Source: JBGOTP01 sp041476545 (lineage in GTDB: Bacteria; Acidobacteriota; Vicinamibacteria; Vicinamibacterales; CAVVIG01). From it: a DNA stretch of 21,338 bases. A program made the position numbers and the translations under genes. Below the pieces are notes generated by a model. That model had not been told where the DNA came from, did not search any database, and was given only the letters and a program-made list of their open reading frames with translations. Positions 1 to 7,922 of the stretch are shown here, piece after piece (within the stretch, counting starts at the first letter, position 1; each line of letters opens with the position of its first letter). The DNA lies in contig JBGOTP010000040.1 of assembly GCA_041476545.1 (NCBI GenBank), forward strand, positions 1-21,338, written 5' to 3'.

Positions 1-992
1 AGTTCTTCGCCCAGGCCCTCGAGGCCGCGCGCCGCGTGCCCGGCGTCGTTGCGGCAGGCCTGACGAGTCAGTTGCCGCTCAGCGGCGACCGCGACGAGTA
101 TGGCGCGCATTTCGAGGCAACGTCAACCCAGCCCGCGGCGACCTACGGCGTGTTCCGGTACGCAGTGAGCCCCGGCTATGTCGAGACGATGCAGATCCCG
201 CTGCGGTCCGGCCGCCTGCTCGATGAACATGACGGCACAGGCGCGCCTCTGGTCGCGCTCGTCAGCGAGTCGCTGGCCGACGGCAGATTCCACGGCAACG
301 CGATTGGCCAGCGTCTGCGCATCGGACCGGCCGGACCGTTCACCATCGTCGGCGTCGTGGGGGATGTCAAACAGCTGTCGCTGGCGCTGCGCGATCCGGA
401 CGCGGTTTACATCAACCCCGCTCAGTCCTGGTTCATCTCGTGGGTCGCGGACAGCACGATGTCGCTCGTGGTCCGCGCGCGCGGCGATGCGAGGGCGCTC
501 GTGCCCGCCATCAGAAACGCCATCTGGTCCGTGGACAACGGTCAGCCGATCGTCCGCGTCGCGACGATGGATGATCTGCTCGCAGCCACGGCGGCCGAGC
601 GGCGCTTCGCGCTGGTCCTCTTCGAGGTGTTCGCGCTCGTCGCGCTCGTGCTCGCGGCCGCCGGCCTCTACGGCGTCCTCGCCGGCAGCGTCGCCGAACG
701 CACGCGCGAGATCGGCGTGCGCGCGGCGCTCGGTGCGTCACGGGCGGATATTCTCACGCTCGTCGTGGGCCAGGGCATGACGCTGACCGCGCTCGGTGTC
801 GCGATCGGCCTCGCCGGCGCGGCGGCGGCGAGCCAGGCGATTCGCACGATGCTCTTCGGCATCTCGCGTCTTGATCCCGTCACCTATGCCGGCGTCGTTG
901 TCCTGCTCACCGGCGTCTCGGCGATCGCGTGCGCCGTGCCGGCTTGGCGCGCGGCGCGCGTGGATCCGGCGAGCACGCTGCGCGCGGAGTGA
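1..992 (+). CDS. ADOP/MacB-like ABC transporter permease, C-terminal part (5' end outside window)
   Basis: The reading frame is open from base 3 (FFAQALEAARRVPGVVAAGL...) to the TGA at 990-992, so the GTG at 36 is an internal codon and the gene begins upstream. About 330 residues are visible. The first ~190 look like the second half of a MacB-type periplasmic core domain (IVGVVGDVKQ, then a beta-rich stretch). The last ~115 form an FtsX-like membrane domain: a helix around FALVLFEVFALVALVLAAAG, the cytoplasmic AERTREIGVRAALGAS motif, two further helices, and a PAWRAARVDPASTLRAE ending. This VDP-x-x-x-LR-x-E ending is typical of the large 'acidobacterial duplicated orphan permease' (ADOP) family, which usually has about 800 residues and two FtsX units. 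Such proteins sit in the inner membrane and belong to MacB-like mechanotransmission ABC systems; substrate unknown. No ATPase partner is visible. Family assignment is firm, substrate is not. Confidence 0.88.
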   Translation, partial: FFAQALEAARRVPGVVAAGLTSQLPLSGDRDEYGAHFEATSTQPAATYGVFRYAVSPGYVETMQIPLRSGRLLDEHDGTGAPLVALVSESLADGRFHGNAIGQRLRIGPAGPFTIVGVVGDVKQLSLALRDPDAVYINPAQSWFISWVADSTMSLVVRARGDARALVPAIRNAIWSVDNGQPIVRVATMDDLLAATAAERRFALVLFEVFALVALVLAAAGLYGVLAGSVAERTREIGVRAALGASRADILTLVVGQGMTLTALGVAIGLAGAAAASQAIRTMLFGISRLDPVTYAGVVVLLTGVSAIACAVPAWRAARVDPASTLRAE

Positions 993-1221
993 GTGGAGCA
1001 CTCCGCCGCCGACGGGAAGTCAGCGAGGCTGCTCGATTCAGGAGAACCCTCTCGCGGCCACCGTGCGGACCGCTGGTGTGGTCGCCGCAAAGACTCCCGG
1101 CTTCGGTGAGCTGGCACCGATCGTCCGATTCCCATTCCGTGACGGACACGCGATTCGGTGCGGGGAACATCAACGGTCGCTTCCCGATGCGTTTGGCGGA
1201 TGGCGCCTTGGGGTACAAGGC

Positions 1222-2901
1222 TCAGGGCAGGTAGGGCAGGCATGCCCGTGTCACCACGACGACTGCCCATAAGAAGAACAGCCACGTTGACATCTGTTCG
1301 AGGACGATGTACTTGCGATCCGGCTCAAATCTGTAGGACAAGACATGCTGCCCCTGATGCACCTGCAGGGCTAGACGATCCCTATCCATGTACGTCTTGG
1401 CGGGTTGACCATCGAGATAGATCGTGTTCCACAAGAACGACTGAACATTGGTCGTCACGAACTGCTCCGCTTGCGCATTCACAACGACGTCAGACACCTG
1501 CCCCAACTCTTTTCCGTGACCGACAGAAAAAGATACCGGCGTGAGATTCTGCGGCGACGGAAGAGGCTCAAAGGACTTGACGTCTGCGTAGTCGTCGATG
1601 GAATAGAGAGCTGTCGGAGCATGAATCAAACCGTCTTTGTTTGAAAAAATGCGACAGTATTTCTCTTCAGTGACCTCGTACGCCCTGACAGAGTGGACGA
1701 GCTTGATGCCATACGACATGAACGTGAGCACCGACAGCACCGCGATCAGCCGTTTTGGCTCGACCTTCTTTAGACCCACCAAACAGACGATGGAACTGAT
1801 GAAGAGAAACAGATTGATGTAGTTCGTCAGGCGATAGGGAAAGTTGATGTACTTGAAAATCGATGGCACCCACGTCCACGGCGCCAGACTCGCCGAACAC
1901 CAATATAAGAACGCCGCCACAGACAGATTCAACCAGGCAATCCATTGATTCCTGGACTTCTCTTTTGCCCCCCTTACCAGAACGTAGATAGCCAGGAGCA
2001 GCAGAGGAATGCTGATTTGTGTGTCCACGTGGACTGGACGAGGATCCCTGGCGGTGTAACCCATCCGTGGATCAAACGGAATCGGCAGAAGTCTCATCCA
2101 CCACACGACCGACGGATTCCAGATCAAATTAACAGCGGTCGACGATCTGCTCACCTCCAACAACGAGGACATTTTGATCGTGGCGTAGAGCCAGGGCGCC
2201 AGACAGATCAACGAAAGCCCCAGAAACGGCATCGCCATCATCACGAGCTTCCTCTTCTGACGACACAGATGGAAGGTGGAGACGATCACCAGACCCGCGG
2301 CCGCTCCCCCATAGACCACGGTGATGGGATGAGAGCCCGCTCCCAGGGTCATGGTGAAAAACGCCATGCCCATCACGTGCCACCGAAGAAATCTCTCAGG
2401 CCTCGAGATCATCAGCAAGATCAAACACAGACTCGAGACCAGACAAGCGAACGCCACGAACTCCATGGCGGCCGATCGGCTATAGAGGTTTGTGAGCTGG
2501 TACGTGCTCAGCGTCAGACAGCAGGCCACGGCCTGGGCCAGCCTGAGATTCCCTGAAATCTCATGGACCAGTCTTTCGATGCAGATGAATTGAACGAGCA
2601 GAATACCAAAGACAAACAGCCTGAAGGTGAGGCCTGAGCCCAGGACCATCGTGGGCAACGCCGACAGCCTGGTGAACAGGGCCCCATAGAAGATGGGGAA
2701 CGGAAGTCCGACAACCTCCTGGGTATTGAAGACGAGAGGCAGCGTGACATGCTGCCAGAGGTGTTCGCCGGTGTACGACATGAACCAGAGAAAATTCCTC
2801 CAGTCCCCGGCAAATCCCCGCCCCAATCTCAAGGCAGGAAGGATCGCCAGAAGGCAAATCAGCCAGCGTGTTTTCTGAGCGTCACGTGTCATCAGTGCCA
2901 T
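1222..2901 (-). CDS. Polytopic inner-membrane protein, GT-C/YfhO-like or PTPS-related membrane family
   Basis: A 559-residue protein with about 11-12 hydrophobic segments spread over residues ~10-400 and one more near the C-terminus (WLFFLWAVVVVTRACL). Between them lies a ~130-residue soluble region (about 410-535) rich in beta-type sequence, ending in a YLDGQPAKTYMDRDRLALQV-like strand pattern that resembles the C-terminal sandwich of YfhO-type proteins. The loop VGLPFPIFYGALFTRLSAL near residue 65 resembles the 'FPIFYGPL' signature of large bacterial membrane proteins annotated as 6-pyruvoyl-tetrahydropterin-synthase-related. Such proteins are thought to act on lipid-linked sugars or envelope polymers, but no activity is shown by this sequence. 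Start: the ATG at 2901 begins MALMTRDAQ; the ATG three codons later is an alternative. The gene starts 69 bp after the MmgE/PrpD stop on the same strand, so co-transcription is possible. Its GC content is visibly lower than that of its neighbours and codons such as AGA/AGG are common, hinting at transfer. Confidence 0.75.
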   Translation of the reverse strand: MALMTRDAQKTRWLICLLAILPALRLGRGFAGDWRNFLWFMSYTGEHLWQHVTLPLVFNTQEVVGLPFPIFYGALFTRLSALPTMVLGSGLTFRLFVFGILLVQFICIERLVHEISGNLRLAQAVACCLTLSTYQLTNLYSRSAAMEFVAFACLVSSLCLILLMISRPERFLRWHVMGMAFFTMTLGAGSHPITVVYGGAAAGLVIVSTFHLCRQKRKLVMMAMPFLGLSLICLAPWLYATIKMSSLLEVSRSSTAVNLIWNPSVVWWMRLLPIPFDPRMGYTARDPRPVHVDTQISIPLLLLAIYVLVRGAKEKSRNQWIAWLNLSVAAFLYWCSASLAPWTWVPSIFKYINFPYRLTNYINLFLFISSIVCLVGLKKVEPKRLIAVLSVLTFMSYGIKLVHSVRAYEVTEEKYCRIFSNKDGLIHAPTALYSIDDYADVKSFEPLPSPQNLTPVSFSVGHGKELGQVSDVVVNAQAEQFVTTNVQSFLWNTIYLDGQPAKTYMDRDRLALQVHQGQHVLSYRFEPDRKYIVLEQMSTWLFFLWAVVVVTRACLPYLP

Positions 2902-2970
2902 CGCTGTCCCACGTCAACGTGCAAACGAGCGCCTTCAATACATGCCAACACCGAGCGCGCATCTCTTCCC

Positions 2971-4482
2971 TCATCGCGACGGATACTCGGACAGTCTGGG
3001 CGGACCCGGATGATACGTCCGTTGCAGGAGAGGCCGCAGGTCGCGGACGTCCTTGACACGCTCCACGTCCAGCACGCGATCGATCAGGCGCGACGTCTGC
3101 GCCGCGCCCAGCACCGGCGTCATCAGGCCCCGGCACTTGGCGATCAGCTGATCGCGCGTCATCGGGTTCTCGACGGTCCCGCGCACCGGTCCAGTGTCCT
3201 GCGTGAGGCGCGTGCCATCGTCGAGCGTGATCTCGAGCAGCGGGAGCCGGGTCGAACCAGCCGTCGCACGTCCGGGCGCTTCGAGCAGCACGGTCGACCG
3301 CACGCGGAGCACACGCGGATCCTGCATGCGCGATCGATCGTGGATGGAGCGGAACGTGACCGTCTTGTCGATCAGCATCACCGAGAGGGCGTGCTGGATG
3401 TTGATATCCGGCGGGTCGCTGTTGTCCACGACCGATTCGGGCGCCGATCGCACGAGGATCTGCCGGACACGATCGGGATCGACCGGCTGCCGCTTCAACA
3501 GGGCCTCCATGGCGTCGAGCGGGGCCTGGATCGGGGAGCCCACCGTCCAGCGTTTGATGTTCGTCCGCGCAATCTCGTACCGCTCGCCGAGCTGCTCGAT
3601 CAACAGCTCTGGCTTCGCGTCCGGGAAGAAGGACAACAGGAAATTGTCGCGGCCCGACATCGCATCGTCGACGCCCGTCCATCCAGCCTGCACCAGCAAC
3701 GCCGTCGTGACGCCGTTGCGAGCGGGCATGCCGCCGAAGACAAAGCCCTTTTCGATGTGATCGGTATCGCGGTACCAGTAGCCAATCCCTGACGTCTGTT
3801 GCGCCGTGTAGTCGAGCGCCCAGCGCATCTGGCGCGCGGTCAACCCGGCGGCACAGCAGGCCGCGGCTGCGGCGCCCCATTCCCCGGCGACGGCATGCGT
3901 GGCTTTGTGGGTGTCGGTGAGGCCCGCACGGATTGCGATGAGCACCCGCGAGCCGACGTCGTAGCCGAGCGCAACGGCGCGAATGAATCTGGCGCCGCTG
4001 ATTCGGAACCGTTCGCCAACGGCGAGCGCCGCCGGCACGACGTTGCACCCGGGATGCCATCCGCTCGGCCAGGAGTCGTCTGTCTCGTCCGCATGGGCGA
4101 GCACGCCGTTGGCGAGCGCCGCCTCGATGGGGCCACAGAGCACTGTGTCGCCGACAATGGTCGCGACTCTTTCGCCGCGATAGCTTCTGGCGAACGTCGT
4201 CGCAGCGCGGCCGGGTGGCAGTTCCGAGCCGGACACCATCGCGGCGATCGTGTCCAGCACGTGCCACGTCGCCTGCTCGAGGACCGTGGGCGGCAGTGCG
4301 CGACCGCCGGCCTCACTCATGTACGTGCTGAGCCTGGCGGTGACGTCGCTGACCGGATGGCCGCTGGTGGCGAGCGCTCCGTTCGGCGCCTGTTGAAGCC
4401 AGGCGGCGGCCCGCCTGGCGCCCGGCAGGGTAGCCGCGGCAAGGATCAACGCCGTTCGTCGCGAGAGCGCGCGTCGAGTCAT
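2971..4482 (-). CDS. MmgE/PrpD family protein with twin-arginine-type signal
   Basis: A 503-residue protein. Residues 1-28 (MTRRALSRRTALILAAATLP...) look like a Tat signal: SRRTALI followed by an alanine-rich hydrophobic stretch. From ~45 the sequence follows the MmgE/PrpD all-helical domain (VLDTIAAMVSGSELPPG near 76-91, ANGVLAHADETDDSWPSGWHPG near 124-145, then VVPAALAVGERF), followed by the C-terminal alpha/beta domain with RDQLIAKCRGLMTPVLG near its end. Characterised relatives are 2-methylcitrate dehydratase (PrpD), cis-aconitate decarboxylase and iminodisuccinate epimerase. Exported copies are uncharacterised, so the substrate is unknown. The ATG overlaps the stop of the upstream cyclase gene by 4 bp (ATGA), implying translational coupling in a DUF1080-cyclase-MmgE/PrpD operon. 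The aspartate-rich HADETDD motif agrees with the HALDFDD-type active-site region of the family. The family call is secure; reaction and localisation are inferred. Confidence 0.9.
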   Translation of the reverse strand: MTRRALSRRTALILAAATLPGARRAAAWLQQAPNGALATSGHPVSDVTARLSTYMSEAGGRALPPTVLEQATWHVLDTIAAMVSGSELPPGRAATTFARSYRGERVATIVGDTVLCGPIEAALANGVLAHADETDDSWPSGWHPGCNVVPAALAVGERFRISGARFIRAVALGYDVGSRVLIAIRAGLTDTHKATHAVAGEWGAAAAACCAAGLTARQMRWALDYTAQQTSGIGYWYRDTDHIEKGFVFGGMPARNGVTTALLVQAGWTGVDDAMSGRDNFLLSFFPDAKPELLIEQLGERYEIARTNIKRWTVGSPIQAPLDAMEALLKRQPVDPDRVRQILVRSAPESVVDNSDPPDINIQHALSVMLIDKTVTFRSIHDRSRMQDPRVLRVRSTVLLEAPGRATAGSTRLPLLEITLDDGTRLTQDTGPVRGTVENPMTRDQLIAKCRGLMTPVLGAAQTSRLIDRVLDVERVKDVRDLRPLLQRTYHPGPPRLSEYPSR

Positions 4483-5284
4483 TCGACGAGCGCAAGCGGA
4501 CGAAGAGGGGAGCCGGTGGCGCCTCGCAGCTCGAGCGGAATCCCCACGAACGCGAAGGTGTACGCCTTGGCGGCGCTCAGCGCCTCGAGATTGAGATTCT
4601 CGAGGATGTAGATCCCGCGCCGTTGCAGCAGGTGGATGTGGGCGAACAGCGTGCTCTTGGTGTCGGGATCGCGTTCGCCGACGGTGTCCCAGGCCAGATT
4701 GTCCGCGCCCACCGCGACGACGCCGCGGTCAGCTGCCCAGATCGTTGCCGACTTGCCCAGGCCCGCGCACGTCATGTACACCGGCTCGTCGTTCCAGCAG
4801 CCACCGTATCCCGTGCGCAGGAGCAGCACGTCTCCAGCCCGTACGTCCACGCCCTCACGTTGCGCGCATGCTCCAGCTCCGCCGCGCTGACGGAGTACGC
4901 CGGCGGCAGCCGATCGACGTTCATCGAGGCGGCGACGTCCAGGAGCACGCCGCGCCCAAGGAGTGGCGGCACGGTTTCGACCCCGAGCGCGGTGAAGCCG
5001 CCCGATGTCTCCACATCGTCCACCAGGACATCGCCGTACATCCGGAGATCACACGCCTGATGGCACAGCGCGTCGATGTGCGTCCCGCTGTGCTCCATCA
5101 TCGTGACGACGCCCGAGGAGTAGGCGCGGGCCTGACCATCATTCCTCGCCACGTGCTCGGGCGCGGATTCACGCCGCCCAGCGACCTGCCGAACCAAGTG
5201 GGACGGATCCCTATATACTGAAGCGTCGCCTCCCGGGAGAATCTTCACAGTGCCCTTGTCACTGTCGTTCGATCTTGTCATCAC
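4479..5284 (-). pseudogene. Cyclase-family (kynurenine-formamidase-like) metal-dependent hydrolase, frameshifted
   Basis: Two overlapping frames together encode one cyclase-family protein (PF04199 type) of about 268 residues. The first frame, from GTG 5284 or ATG 5281, carries the metal-binding signature HSGTHIDALCH (residues 65-75), then RGVLLDVAASMNVDRLPP and AAELEHARNV. There homology leaves this frame and resumes in the next one (EGVDVRAGDVLLLRTGY...). Near 4855-4857 (minus strand reading AACGTGAGGGC) adding one G gives N-V-E-G-V-D-V-R and restores a continuous protein ending at 4479. The first ~60 residues look weakly conserved, although DPSHLV may stand for the usual DLSHPL start. The start overlaps the DUF1080 stop (TGATG) and the stop overlaps the MmgE/PrpD start (ATGA). 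Relatives are manganese- or zinc-dependent amide or lactone hydrolases. It is either a recently broken gene or a sequencing/assembly error; conserved overlaps on both sides favour an error or a very recent mutation. Confidence 0.82.
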
Positions 5285-6021
5285 CGCATTTCACGAATTC
5301 GGATGTTCCGAAACGCGAGCGTGCCGGCGTGGTCACCTTGCAGTGCGATGTGCCCGCGCTTCGCGCGGCCGAAGTTCGGCCAGTCCTTGAACTTGCTCGC
5401 CTTGACCTTCGCTTCCCAGTCAGGACTCCACAGTTCGTACGCGACGAGCTTGGCGCCGTTCAGCCAGTGCTCGACGTGGCCGCCCTTCGCGACGATGCGC
5501 GTGCTGTTCCAGTCGCCGACAGCCTTGAGATGTCCGGCGGGCGAGGGGTAGAGCGCGTACGCGGCGCCGGCGCAAGTGAGCCGCGTCTTGTTGTCGGAGG
5601 CCTTGATGTCGTCGAGCAGTTGGTACTCGGGTGCGCTCCAGTAAATGTGATCGTACTCTTCGCTGCCGCGATAGAGGACTCCGCTGTTGCCCGCGTCGCC
5701 GATCTTCCAGTCGAGCTCGAGCTCCAAATCGCCGAACTCGTCCTTCGACACGATGTCGCTAACCGGCGCATCCTTGGCGAGCGTGCCGTTCTCGATCCTC
5801 CATCCGGCCGGCACCGCGGCGCCCTTGTACCCTCGCCATGCATCCAGCGACGTGCCGTCGAATAGCGAAATCCACTTCATTGCGGACTGAGGATTGCGGG
5901 TTGTGGATTGATTTGAGGAGCGCGTAGTGGGGATTGCGGATTGGATTGGGGATTGCGTCAAGCCGGCCGCGGCGACGACGACGCCGGCCGTCCAGATTGC
6001 GAGTCCGCTTCGAGTCGTCAT
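5281..6021 (-). CDS. DUF1080 (3-keto-disaccharide hydrolase-like) secreted protein
   Basis: A 246-residue protein. Residues 1-22 form a signal peptide (MTTRSGLAIWTAGVVVAAAGL). Residues 22-47 are a Ser/Thr/Gln/Pro-rich linker encoded by GGATTG-type repeats. From 48 the DUF1080 beta-sandwich domain runs to the end: W-ISLFDGTSLDAWRGY (50-65), WRIENGTLAKD, FGDLELELDWKI-DAGNSGVLYRG (96-119), PEYQLLDD, GDWNSTRIVAKGGHVEHWLNG, and GHIALQGDHAGTLAFRNIRIRE at the C-terminus. These are hallmark blocks of the family, a concanavalin-like fold. Some members hydrolyse 3-keto-glycosides, and many occur in Acidobacteriota, Planctomycetota and Bacteroidota. It probably acts outside the cytoplasm. It is the first gene of an overlapping operon with the cyclase and MmgE/PrpD genes and diverges from the beta-propeller gene. 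ATG 6021 was chosen because it supplies the signal peptide; a start at codon 48 would give a leaderless domain. Confidence 0.9.
   Translation of the reverse strand: MTTRSGLAIWTAGVVVAAAGLTQSPIQSAIPTTRSSNQSTTRNPQSAMKWISLFDGTSLDAWRGYKGAAVPAGWRIENGTLAKDAPVSDIVSKDEFGDLELELDWKIGDAGNSGVLYRGSEEYDHIYWSAPEYQLLDDIKASDNKTRLTCAGAAYALYPSPAGHLKAVGDWNSTRIVAKGGHVEHWLNGAKLVAYELWSPDWEAKVKASKFKDWPNFGRAKRGHIALQGDHAGTLAFRNIRIREMR
5891..5955. repeat. GGATTG short-repeat cluster inside the DUF1080 gene
   Basis: Six copies of GGATTG (starting at 5891, 5905, 5931, 5938, 5943 and 5950; two share a G) lie within 65 bp, with GCGGA spacers in places. On the coding strand the repeats read CAATCC and encode the Ser/Thr/Asn/Gln/Pro-rich linker between signal peptide and catalytic domain. 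Such CAATCC-rich tracts usually look intergenic; here the tract is read in frame. Confidence 0.8.
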
Positions 6022-6023
6022 AA

Positions 6024-6045
6024 CAGCAGATTATGCGATCTGCTG
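6024..6045. promoter_or_regulatory. Inverted repeat in divergent promoter region (candidate operator)
   Basis: CAGCAGAT (6024-6031) and ATCTGCTG (6038-6045) form a perfect 8-bp inverted repeat with a 6-bp spacer, only 3 bp upstream of the DUF1080 start codon and about 100 bp from the divergent beta-propeller start. A third half-site, ATCTGCTG, recurs at 6065-6072. This fits a regulator-binding site, or a stem-loop in the operon leader. No regulator gene is visible in the window. Confidence 0.4.
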
Positions 6046-6104
6046 CCGTTCTTGCCGCTGCAAAATCTGCTGACGTTGTGGCAGGGTTTGCCTGGGCTCG
6101 CCTC

Positions 6105-6124
6105 TAATGTTACCTAATGTTACC
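6105..6124. repeat. Tandem 10-bp repeat upstream of the beta-propeller gene
   Basis: TAATGTTACC occurs twice without a gap (6105-6114 and 6115-6124), 25 bp before the chosen ATG at 6149. It may be replication slippage or a tandem binding site; function unknown. Confidence 0.7.
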
Positions 6125-6148
6125 TATCGTCCTGACGGCCGGCGTAAG

Positions 6149-7585
6149 ATGCGTGTTATGCGCACAGCCACTCTTCTTGCCGCCCTCGCCCTATCCATGG
6201 TCACCCTCTCGGCGCGCGACGAGTGGGCGAACTTCAGAGGTCCGTCGGCCGGCGCGGTTACCGACAACCCGCAGCTGCCTGACCACTGGAGCGCGACGGA
6301 GAATATCGCGTGGAAGACCGACGTGCCCGGCCTCGGCTGGAGCTCGCCGATCGTGTGGGACGACTTCATCTTCGTCACCGCGGTGAAGAGCGACGATCCG
6401 ATTCCCGTTCCTGGCCAGGACATCATCGAAGACGGCAAGGTCCCGAACTACAAGGGCGGCATGAACCGGGAGGCGAAGGGCATCTACACGTGGGTGCTCT
6501 ACGCGCTCGACTTCAACACCGGCAAGATCCGCTGGCAGCGCGATCTCTACTCGGGGACGCCGCAGGAGAAGCGGCATCCGAAAAACACCTACGCGTCGGA
6601 GACGCCGGTCACCGACGGCAAGCGCGTCTACGTCTACCACGCGAGCGCGGGGCTGTTCGCCGTCGACTTCAAAGGCAAGATCGTCTGGTCGAAGAAGGTG
6701 ACGCCGCCGACGATCCGGATGGACGTCAAGACCAAAGGATCGGTGCTGACTGACACCGGAGGCCCCCAGAACGACATCGCCGCCATGTTCGCCAACCTCG
6801 GCGCCGCCGCGTCGCCGGCGATCTATCGCGACCGTATTTTCATCACCTCCGATCACGAGCCGCGCGTGTGGATGATGGCGGCGTTCAACACCGAAGACGG
6901 CACGGAGATCTGGCGCCACGAGGAGCCGAAGCTCGAGCAGGCCTACGGATGGTCGACGCCGTTTGTGTGGCAGAACGAGAGGCGCACCGAGATCGTCGCC
7001 GCGGGCGATCAGCGCATCCGCTCGTTCGATCCCGATGGTACGCCGCTGTGGTCGCTGAAGGGACTGTCGGTCAACACCTCGCCGACGCCGTTTGCGTCGA
7101 ATGGGTTGCTGTACGTGACGTCGGGCTATCCAGGCACGCCGCTCCGACCGGTGTATGCGATCAAGCCCGGCGCCTCCGGCGACATCTCCCTGCCCGAGGG
7201 GAAGACGAGTAGCGACTACATCGCGTGGTCCCAGCGCGCCGCGGCGACCTACATGCCGTCCGCGCTCGTCTACAAGGGGCAGATGTACAACCTCTACTCT
7301 CAGGGATTCATCACCGCGCACGACGCGGCCACCGGCGACCAGGTCTACGGACGCAAACGCATTGATTCGGCCGCGAGCGGGTTTACGGCATCGCCGTGGG
7401 CCTACAACGGGAAGGTCTTCGCCGCGAGCGAAGACGGCGACACCTATGTGATTCAGGCGGGGCCCGACTACAAGGTGATCGGGAAGAATTCGCTCGGCGA
7501 GATGATTATTGCGACGCCGGCCGTCGTGCGGAACAGCGTGATCATGCGCACGGTCGGCCGCGTCTATCGCATCGCCAGGAAATAA
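6149..7585 (+). CDS. Secreted PQQ-binding-like beta-propeller repeat protein
   Basis: About 478 residues from the ATG at 6149. That start gives a clean signal peptide (MRVMRTATLLAALALSMVTLSA, then RDEWANFRGP); an in-frame start at 6107 would add 14 residues before it and is less likely. The mature protein begins with the W-x-x-FRGP block common to outer-membrane-assembly-BamB/PQQ-like proteins of Acidobacteriota and Planctomycetota. It then shows repeated blade motifs: WKTDVPGLGWSSPIVWDDFIFVTA, YALDFNTGKIRWQRDL, PVTDGKRVYVYHASAGLFAVDFKGKIVW, LYVTSGYPGTPL, HDAATGDQVYGRKRI, SPWAYNGKVFAASEDGDTYVI. These fit a seven- or eight-bladed propeller. No cytochrome c (CXXCH) motif and no typical quinoprotein-dehydrogenase cysteine pair were seen, so a dehydrogenase role is not supported. 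It is divergent from the DUF1080 operon and may share regulation with it. Family firm, function unknown. Confidence 0.88.
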   Translation: MRVMRTATLLAALALSMVTLSARDEWANFRGPSAGAVTDNPQLPDHWSATENIAWKTDVPGLGWSSPIVWDDFIFVTAVKSDDPIPVPGQDIIEDGKVPNYKGGMNREAKGIYTWVLYALDFNTGKIRWQRDLYSGTPQEKRHPKNTYASETPVTDGKRVYVYHASAGLFAVDFKGKIVWSKKVTPPTIRMDVKTKGSVLTDTGGPQNDIAAMFANLGAAASPAIYRDRIFITSDHEPRVWMMAAFNTEDGTEIWRHEEPKLEQAYGWSTPFVWQNERRTEIVAAGDQRIRSFDPDGTPLWSLKGLSVNTSPTPFASNGLLYVTSGYPGTPLRPVYAIKPGASGDISLPEGKTSSDYIAWSQRAAATYMPSALVYKGQMYNLYSQGFITAHDAATGDQVYGRKRIDSAASGFTASPWAYNGKVFAASEDGDTYVIQAGPDYKVIGKNSLGEMIIATPAVVRNSVIMRTVGRVYRIARK

Positions 7586-7922
7586 CGCTCCGCCACGCCG
7601 TGTATGCTTACCGTTCGCCCGTCAGGCGCAACGACGGCTCCCATCAATTCGCCCGCACGCTCGCCGAGCACAATCGCGATGTTCAGAAATATCAGGTGTA
7701 GTACTTCAGGGACCAGAGGGGCGGGCGGGACAGGCAGGGGCGCGGTAGGTATGCCCGTGTCCATTGTCCCTGGCGCCGACGCGGACGTTCGGTGCTTGTG
7801 ACAAGGGGGACGGGCGACCTGTTCTGGCACGACGTGGCCGTCGGCACCACCGGACGTGCCCGTGCGGCGTGGCGGGCTGACATCGTACGGCGCAAGAAGG
7901 CAGTTCCGCGACAGTGAAGCCA
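7586..7922. other. Gene-free stretch between convergent beta-propeller and DUF4136 genes
   Basis: 337 bp with no convincing gene. Small open frames occur on both strands (for example 7604-7801 plus and 7564-7926 minus), but they lack recognisable domains, overlap one another and run into neighbouring genes. The stretch is G-rich around 7720-7745. No clear hairpin followed by a T-run was found, so no terminator is called. Confidence 0.6.

Noticed and set aside
2749..3792. Plus-strand 347-codon open frame across the membrane-protein and MmgE/PrpD genes
   Set aside because: Arg/His-rich composition, no domain, and it spans the ends of two well-supported minus-strand genes.
6191..7321. Long minus-strand open frame (376 codons) opposite the beta-propeller gene
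   Set aside because: Arginine-rich shadow of high-GC coding DNA, with no domain; the plus-strand frame has a signal peptide and clear propeller motifs.
6149..7585. Quinoprotein alcohol dehydrogenase as identity of the beta-propeller gene
   Set aside because: No CXXCH heme motif or expected dehydrogenase cysteine pair was seen, and the length is short; only the PQQ-like repeat fold is supported.
1242..7761. Shared ATGCCCGTGTC string at 1242-1252 and 7751-7761, both next to G-rich AGG/GGTAGG tracts
   Set aside because: Only 11 exact bases with poor flanking similarity; too little to call a repeat family without a genome-wide count.
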